Positions 59,329 to 64,000 of a DNA stretch of 64,000 nt are shown here, in pieces. Positions within the stretch are counted from its first letter, which is position 1. Each line of letters opens with the position of its first letter. The stretch is from Variimorphobacter saccharofermentans. GTDB taxonomy: Bacteria > Bacillota > Clostridia > Lachnospirales > Lachnospiraceae. The position numbers were made by a program, and so were the translations under genes. The stretch is from contig NZ_JACEGA010000001.1 in assembly GCF_014174405.1 (NCBI RefSeq), positions 1,703,001 through 1,767,000 on the forward strand. Direction: 5' to 3'. The notes beneath the pieces are model-generated. The model was not told the origin of the DNA and did not search any database. It saw nothing but the letters and a program-made list of their open reading frames with translations.

Positions 59329-59724
59329 ATGAACATTCCGGTAAATCAATACCCGTCAATAGAGCAGATGACACAACAACTGAATGCCGGAAAAAGCAAC
59401 AGTTCGGTGAATAAGAAAAACATTGGCATCCCATTTAGTGAAGTTCTGAAGCAAACTCAGGCAGTTGGGGAGTCTGGAGAATTAAAATTCTCAAGACATG
59501 CGAATGAACGATTAGCCAGTCGTAATATTGACTTAACGGATGAACAGATTGAACGCTTGGAATTAGGTGCCAAGAAAGCCGGTGAAAAGGGAATTCAAGA
59601 GTCTCTTGTTATGGTTGACAATCTTGCATTCATTGTAAATGTTAAGAATAACACAGTAATCACCGCTGTTAACGATGGAGAAGATAAGGTATTTACGAAC
59701 ATTGATGGAGCAGTAATCATGTAA
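59329..59724 (+). CDS. Flagellar operon protein, TIGR02530 family
   Basis: 131 residues. It contains LKFSRHANERLASRNIDLTDEQIERLELGAKKAGEKGI, the family's core, and ends with VFTNIDGAVIM. Found between flgD and flgE in many Firmicutes; biochemical role unknown. ATG 59329 is chosen over GTG 59320 because the GAGGTGAT site overlaps 59320. Confidence 0.88.
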   Translation: MNIPVNQYPSIEQMTQQLNAGKSNSSVNKKNIGIPFSEVLKQTQAVGESGELKFSRHANERLASRNIDLTDEQIERLELGAKKAGEKGIQESLVMVDNLAFIVNVKNNTVITAVNDGEDKVFTNIDGAVIM

Positions 59725-59812
59725 CAAGCCGGACCTTATGGAGGCTTTCGTATCCATGACTGACAGATTGGATACCGATGATTACCAAATTAAAAATGGA
59801 GGTCAAAAAGTT

Positions 59813-61294
59813 ATGTTGAGAGCATTATTCTCTGGTGTGTCGGGTTTAAGAGTTCACCAGACAAAAATGGACGTTATAGGTAATAATATTTCAAATGTAA
59901 ATACAATTGGATTTAAATCAAGTTCTGTTACTTTTTCAGATGTATTTTATCAGACTACACAATCTGCATCCGGACCGAATGCAGAAACAGGAAGAACCGG
60001 TCGAAATGCGATGCAGATTGGTCTTGGATCCAGCGTGGCATCGATTACAGCATCCATAACAGCACAGGGTGCTTCCCAAAGAACGGATAATCCATTTGAT
60101 GTTATGATCGAAGGAGAAGGGTTCTTTATAGTAAATAATGGTGGAGAGAATCTTTTTACAAAAGCGGGTTCATTCAATATTGATGCTGTTGGTAACCTAT
60201 GTACCCCTTCCGGCGCAGCCGTCATGGGATGGCAGGTTGATCCGGATGATCCGACCAAAACAGTTGCTAATACGGTATCACCATTACGGATTATGTCAGC
60301 GGAAAATCTATATGCAAAGCCGGAAGCTACAACGGAGATGTACCTGTCCGGTAATATTGACAGCAAGGATACACAGTTGGGAACGGATGCCGGTATCATT
60401 CGAACAATTGAGTTTTATGATAGTCTTGGACACAGTTATACAGCTGATCTCAGATTCTGGCGAATAGAGGATGCTGATGCAACCAATACCTATCGGGTTG
60501 GTATTACAGATATTAAGGATGGTGTAACTGGTAAATCTATCTTCTATAAAAAAGCAGTAACGGATGCTGAGACTGGTGAGACCGAAATACAGGAAACCGG
60601 AATATCATTCAGAATTGGTGATACAGAATATACACCGGAGATTAATACAGAGGCTGAAAATGATAAGGATATTGTTGTTTGGCCTGATTTTAGCAGTGAT
60701 GGACCGATCCTTACTTTCAATCCAGAAACCGGTGAGTTTATTGGTATTGGTGATGATGGTTCGACAGATAAGAGCATTAAGTTCTTAGTAGGAGCTGATG
60801 CAGGGGACGGTGCTAATCCGTTTAAAGAAATCAACATCGATTTTTCGAAGATGACAATGTTTGCGAATAGCGGAAAATCTTCAATAGAGGCAACAAAAGG
60901 TGACTTTAATGGTGTCGGAAGAGGTAAGAAAGTAGGTAATATGACCGGTATAAGTATTGACAGCTCCGGTAAGATCTATGGAACCTATGATAATGGTGAT
61001 ACTCGTCTTTTAGGACAGATCGCAGTAGCAACTTTTGCAAATCCAGCAGGCTTAGAAGCGGTTGGTAATAGTATGTTTAGAGCAACACAAAATTCAGGAG
61101 ATTTTGATGGGATCGGACAGGATCCTACCACAGGAGGTGGCAGTTTAACGACAGGTGTCTTGGAAATGTCGAATGTAGATTTATCTGCACAATTTACGGA
61201 TATGATTACAACACAAAGAGGTTTCCAAGCTAATTCAAGAATAATAACCACATCTGATACCTTGTTGGAAGAACTGATCAACTTAAAGAGATAA
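59813..61294 (+). CDS. flgE: Flagellar hook protein FlgE
   Basis: Hook subunit of 493 residues. It opens MLRALFSGVSGLRVHQTKMD and NNISNVNTIGFKSSSVTF, and ends with LSAQFTDMITTQRGFQANSRIITTSDTLLEELINLKR, the standard D0 helices. ATG 59813 follows GGAGG; the in-frame ATG at 59738 adds 25 residues without similarity to hook proteins. A variable central domain of about 300 residues lies between. Confidence 0.95.
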   Translation: MLRALFSGVSGLRVHQTKMDVIGNNISNVNTIGFKSSSVTFSDVFYQTTQSASGPNAETGRTGRNAMQIGLGSSVASITASITAQGASQRTDNPFDVMIEGEGFFIVNNGGENLFTKAGSFNIDAVGNLCTPSGAAVMGWQVDPDDPTKTVANTVSPLRIMSAENLYAKPEATTEMYLSGNIDSKDTQLGTDAGIIRTIEFYDSLGHSYTADLRFWRIEDADATNTYRVGITDIKDGVTGKSIFYKKAVTDAETGETEIQETGISFRIGDTEYTPEINTEAENDKDIVVWPDFSSDGPILTFNPETGEFIGIGDDGSTDKSIKFLVGADAGDGANPFKEINIDFSKMTMFANSGKSSIEATKGDFNGVGRGKKVGNMTGISIDSSGKIYGTYDNGDTRLLGQIAVATFANPAGLEAVGNSMFRATQNSGDFDGIGQDPTTGGGSLTTGVLEMSNVDLSAQFTDMITTQRGFQANSRIITTSDTLLEELINLKR

Positions 61295-61338
61295 CACAGG
61301 GCTGATGTATGAATAGGGTTTGCCATATGTCAGTATTG

Positions 61339-61372
61339 ATAGGTGGCAGTTGAGGCTGCCACCTATTTTATA
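61339..61372 (+). terminator. Hairpin after flgE, partial terminator
   Basis: ATAGGTGGCAG (61339-61349) pairs perfectly with CTGCCACCTAT (61356-61366) around TTGAGG, followed by TTTATAAAA. The stem is strong but the U-run short, so readthrough to flbD is likely. The 180 bp behind it hold no gene; a TATAAT at 61531-61536 may restart transcription. Confidence 0.6.
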
Positions 61373-61550
61373 AAAGAAGAATGCTTGTCTTGATAACAAT
61401 ATAAAACTCCAGAGGATAGATGCGATTTTATAGAATCCGATAGAGTAAAACTTAATTATATCGGCATACAAAGATGTCGGGAAGTATTGGATGAGAACTT
61501 GGGTGGGGTTTTGTTGATATAGATTATTAGTATAATAAAGGGGGTCAAAA

Positions 61551-61742
61551 ATGATTGAAGTAACCAGATTAAATGATACGAAGCTGATCATTAATGCAGA
61601 TTTAATTGAGAAGGTGGAAGAATCTCCGGATACAGTGATTACTTTAACATCTGGGAATAAAGTAATTGTAAAAGAAAGTAGACAAGAGGTCAGAAATCTT
61701 GTAATATTATACAAAAAAGAAATATTTAGTCGAGAGTTGTAG
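61551..61742 (+). CDS. flbD: Flagellar FlbD-family protein (SwrD)
   Basis: 63 residues. MIEVTRLND, then LIINADLIEKVEESPDTVITLTSGNKVIVKES, the complete FlbD pattern. In B. subtilis the counterpart SwrD raises flagellar motor power through the stators. It is directly upstream of motA. GGGGGTC precedes the start. Confidence 0.93.
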   Translation: MIEVTRLNDTKLIINADLIEKVEESPDTVITLTSGNKVIVKESRQEVRNLVILYKKEIFSREL

Positions 61743-61796
61743 GACAAAAGTAACAAACTTGCTATGAAAAATAAACATGGATAGAAGGTGGAAAAA

Positions 61797-62600
61797 TTGG
61801 ATATAGCGTCAATTTTAGGTGTTATATTTTGTGCTTGCATAGTTATATTTGGTATTATATTTGGACAAGAGAATTTGTTAGAGACATTGAACCATTTTTA
61901 TGATCCCTCATCGATTTTAATTACCTTCGGTGGTTCATTTATGTGTGTACTTACGATGTCACCAGACCTAAGGGGCTTTTTAAACAATATAAGAAGCTTC
62001 TCGTTAATACTTAAGGTATTACCATCGACTGAGGAGGAAACCATCCATACGATTATTGATTTATCCAATATTGCCAGAAAGGAAGGCTTATTGGCACTGG
62101 AGGAAGCAGCGAATGGAATCGATGATGAATTCTTAAAAAAGGGAGTCTTACTGATTGTCGATGGTACGGACCCTGAGTTGGTACGTAGTATTCTCGAGAC
62201 AGAGCTTAACTGTATCGAATCAAGACATTCCAGTACGGTAGGCTTCTGGGATTCACTGGCAGCCATGGGACCTGCTTGGGGTATGATTGGTACCCTGATT
62301 GGTTTGATCAACCTACTTTATGAGATGGATGATCCGAGAGCAATTGGTCCGAATATGGCGGTAGCCTTAGTTACCACCTTCTATGGATCAGTTCTAGCAA
62401 ACTGGATTAGTATTCCTGTAGCAACTAAGCTTAGAGCCAATAATACAAAAGAAATCATGATAAAGGAAGTTATGGTAGAGGGACTTCTATCCATTCAGGC
62501 CGGTGAAAACCCGAGAGTCATCGAAGAAAAATTAAAATCCTTCCTGTCACCTGCTCGCAGAACGGCTATGAAGGAAGAAGGCGGTGAAAACGTTGGCTAG
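61797..62600 (+). CDS. motA: Flagellar stator protein MotA
   Basis: Proton-channel stator subunit of 267 residues with four membrane segments (about 3-22, 33-50, 147-170 and 180-205). The cytoplasmic loop has STEEETIHTIIDLSNIARKEGLLALEE. The AAMGPAWGMIGTLIGLI and MAVALVTTFYGSVLANWISIP segments are typical. TTG 61797 is favoured by GAAGGTGG upstream; GTG 61788 overlaps that site. Confidence 0.94.
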   Translation: MDIASILGVIFCACIVIFGIIFGQENLLETLNHFYDPSSILITFGGSFMCVLTMSPDLRGFLNNIRSFSLILKVLPSTEEETIHTIIDLSNIARKEGLLALEEAANGIDDEFLKKGVLLIVDGTDPELVRSILETELNCIESRHSSTVGFWDSLAAMGPAWGMIGTLIGLINLLYEMDDPRAIGPNMAVALVTTFYGSVLANWISIPVATKLRANNTKEIMIKEVMVEGLLSIQAGENPRVIEEKLKSFLSPARRTAMKEEGGENVG

Positions 62601-63639
62601 AAAGAGACAAGAAGCTCCATCAGGTGGGAATGCCCCTTGGATGAATACATTTGCAGATTTAATGAATCTACTTCTTTGTTTCTTTGTTATGCTTTTTGCC
62701 ATGTCCGATGTGAATGAAGCAAAGTTCGAACAGATATCTATCTCGATGGCAAATTCTTATGGGATATTTGAAGGAGGAGGTTCTGCTATAGGAACTGGGC
62801 AGCTGATTTCATCCGGAGTTGCACAATTGAATGAGCTTGATAAGTATTTTCAGACTATGGGTAGAGAATCTCATCAATCAAAGATAAAAAATGAAGGTGA
62901 TTTTGATCCCACAAATCCTGAGAATACAGAAGAAGGTATTAAGGGAAACCAAAGTGATCAGGGAGCTGAAGGCGCCAAGGATTCTCAGCCAAACCAAGGT
63001 AATCAGGGAACCGACCAGGATAGTCAAGGAAGCTCTGGAATTAATGGTGATCAGAATAAGCCTGATGCTCAAGGAAACAATGGCGCAGCGGATGATCAGG
63101 ACAAGAAGAAAGATGAAAAAGATATTGGACTGGATGAAGCACTTAAGAAACTTCAAGCAGAAATGGCAACTATTACAGCCGGAATGTATGATGAGGTATC
63201 TGATTTAACAGAAAAATATAAACTGGATGATTATGTTGAGTTAAACATTGATCCTGAATACCAATATGTACAGTTAACGTTAAAGGGGAATGTATTATAC
63301 GATTCCGGTAGTGCTGAAATCAAAAAAGTGGCAGAGCCTATACTAGCAAAGATCGGTGATATACTCCTGAACTTTGAAGGCTATACAGTTGAAATAATAG
63401 GTCATACGGATAATGTTCCTATAAATAATTCACAATATGTGAATAACAACTGGTTATCTTCTGCCAGAGCGTTAAATGCTGCAACATTTTTAATCGAAGA
63501 GTGTGATATCAATCCTAAAATTCTAAAATACTCAGGTAGAGGCGAATATGAACCAATAAGCAGCAATAAGACCGCTGAAGGCAGAGCGAAAAATCGAAGA
63601 ATTGAAATCAGAATATATAACGAGTATAGCGGAAAATAA
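62593..63639 (+). CDS. motB: Flagellar stator protein MotB with long Gly/Gln/Asn linker
   Basis: Anchors the stator to peptidoglycan, 348 residues. WMNTFADLMNLLLCFFVMLFAM is the single membrane helix with the conserved proton-binding Asp. A ~75-residue low-complexity linker (about 100-177, rich in Gly, Gln, Asn, Asp and Lys) separates the plug from the OmpA-like domain (LTLKGNVLYDSGSAEIK, IIGHTDNVPI, LSSARALNAATFLIEE, GRAKNRRIEIRI). TTG 62593 is preferred; GTG 62584 is possible. It overlaps motA by 8 bp. Confidence 0.92.
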   Translation: MARKRQEAPSGGNAPWMNTFADLMNLLLCFFVMLFAMSDVNEAKFEQISISMANSYGIFEGGGSAIGTGQLISSGVAQLNELDKYFQTMGRESHQSKIKNEGDFDPTNPENTEEGIKGNQSDQGAEGAKDSQPNQGNQGTDQDSQGSSGINGDQNKPDAQGNNGAADDQDKKKDEKDIGLDEALKKLQAEMATITAGMYDEVSDLTEKYKLDDYVELNIDPEYQYVQLTLKGNVLYDSGSAEIKKVAEPILAKIGDILLNFEGYTVEIIGHTDNVPINNSQYVNNNWLSSARALNAATFLIEECDINPKILKYSGRGEYEPISSNKTAEGRAKNRRIEIRIYNEYSGK

Positions 63640-63658
63640 ATGGTTAGGAGGACACATA

Positions 63659-64000
63659 ATGAAAAAGAATATACTAACAATAATTATTATGGCAATGTCA
63701 TTAATTAACATTATTTTATCAGCAGTTATCGTATTTGTCATAGTACCAACATCCAACAAGACCAATCAATTAGTCTCTAAGGTGGCATCCATAATTGATT
63801 TGGAGTTGGAGTCGCCGGAGAATCGAGATGTTGCCATTGCGGTATCGGATATCGTTGTACATGAATTGGATGACAAATTAACGATTAATCTGAAAAGCGA
63901 TGACGGCGAAAGTCATTTTGCGTTAGTAACCGTATCACTCTCAATAAACAGTAAGCATAAGGATACAGAGGCATTACAACCAAAGATACAAGAGAATGAG
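63659..64000 (+). CDS. fliL: Flagellar basal body-associated protein FliL (5' part, runs off window)
   Basis: 114 codons are visible. A short N-terminus and one membrane segment (about 5-28) are followed by a soluble part with VTVSLSINSKHKDTEAL, matching the VxVxL...... strand of FliL. FliL forms rings around stators. AGGAGG sits at 63647-63652, 20 bp after motB. No stop before the edge. Confidence 0.88.
   Translation, partial: MKKNILTIIIMAMSLINIILSAVIVFVIVPTSNKTNQLVSKVASIIDLELESPENRDVAIAVSDIVVHELDDKLTINLKSDDGESHFALVTVSLSINSKHKDTEALQPKIQENE

Noticed and set aside
61283..61840. 185-codon open frame on the minus strand
   Set aside because: It overlaps the flgE end, all of flbD and the motA start on the opposite strand. 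It has biased Leu/Phe/Ser composition typical of antisense frames and no ribosome site.

Overview
The window comes from a low-GC, endospore-forming, flagellated anaerobic Firmicute, most likely a Lachnospiraceae/Clostridium cluster XIVa relative of the Lachnoclostridium phytofermentans type. This is inferred from the sporulation genes (spoIIGA, sigE, sigG, a spoVD-type PBP), AT-rich codon use, strong AGGAGG ribosome binding sites, frequent TTG/GTG starts, and gene order. No database search was possible, so the taxonomic call is inference.

Layout. (1) 1-11.8 kb: translation, RNA-modification and signalling genes on the plus strand: the def tail, fmt, a membrane zinc peptidase, rsmB, rlmN, the PP2C phosphatase/PASTA kinase pair, rsgA, rpe, thiN, ychF and lgt. 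(2) 11.8-12.3 kb: a gene-free stretch holding a candidate structured RNA, two terminators and an array of AGTGG boxes in front of mraZ. (3) 12.3-25.9 kb: the division/cell-wall (dcw) cluster: mraZ, rsmH, ftsL-like, two class B PBPs, mraY, murD, ftsW/spoVE, murA, divIB and ftsZ, closed by a terminator. (4) 26.1-28.7 kb: spoIIGA-sigE-sigG, with a long-spacer promoter typical of Spo0A-activated genes. (5) 28.7-43.0 kb: an accessory region. It has large nested palindromic repeats, aconitase, a ROK fructokinase-like gene, a GH2 beta-mannosidase, an unknown exported protein, two decayed genes (a MATE transporter and a MocR-like regulator), nrdR and a ylmC/ymxH gene on the minus strand, then a GH2 beta-galactosidase divergent from an AraC regulator. 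(6) 43.1-49.1 kb: comM-dprA-topA-codY. (7) 49.4-64.0 kb: the flagellar operon flgB-flgC-fliE-fliF-fliG-fliH-fliI-fliJ-ylxF-fliK-flgD-(TIGR02530)-flgE-flbD-motA-motB-fliL, running off the right edge.

How the genes work together. The dcw cluster builds lipid intermediates and the septum, and its second PBP carries a PASTA domain and a KTA in place of KTG. PrkC/Stp is the PASTA kinase/phosphatase pair that normally senses muropeptides and adjusts wall synthesis and dormancy. SpoIIGA matures pro-SigE and SigG follows in the forespore. In the sugar region, the beta-mannosidase and beta-galactosidase liberate hexoses that a ROK kinase could phosphorylate. CodY sits directly upstream of the flagellar operon and may link nutrient status to motility.

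The most unusual material is non-coding: the candidate RNA at 11876-12083, the nested inverted-repeat complex at 28766-29190, and a second family of asymmetric palindromes with one copy at 32255-32490 and a shorter one at 36322-36394. I did not find a clear new multi-protein system; the protein-coding genes are largely recognisable families.
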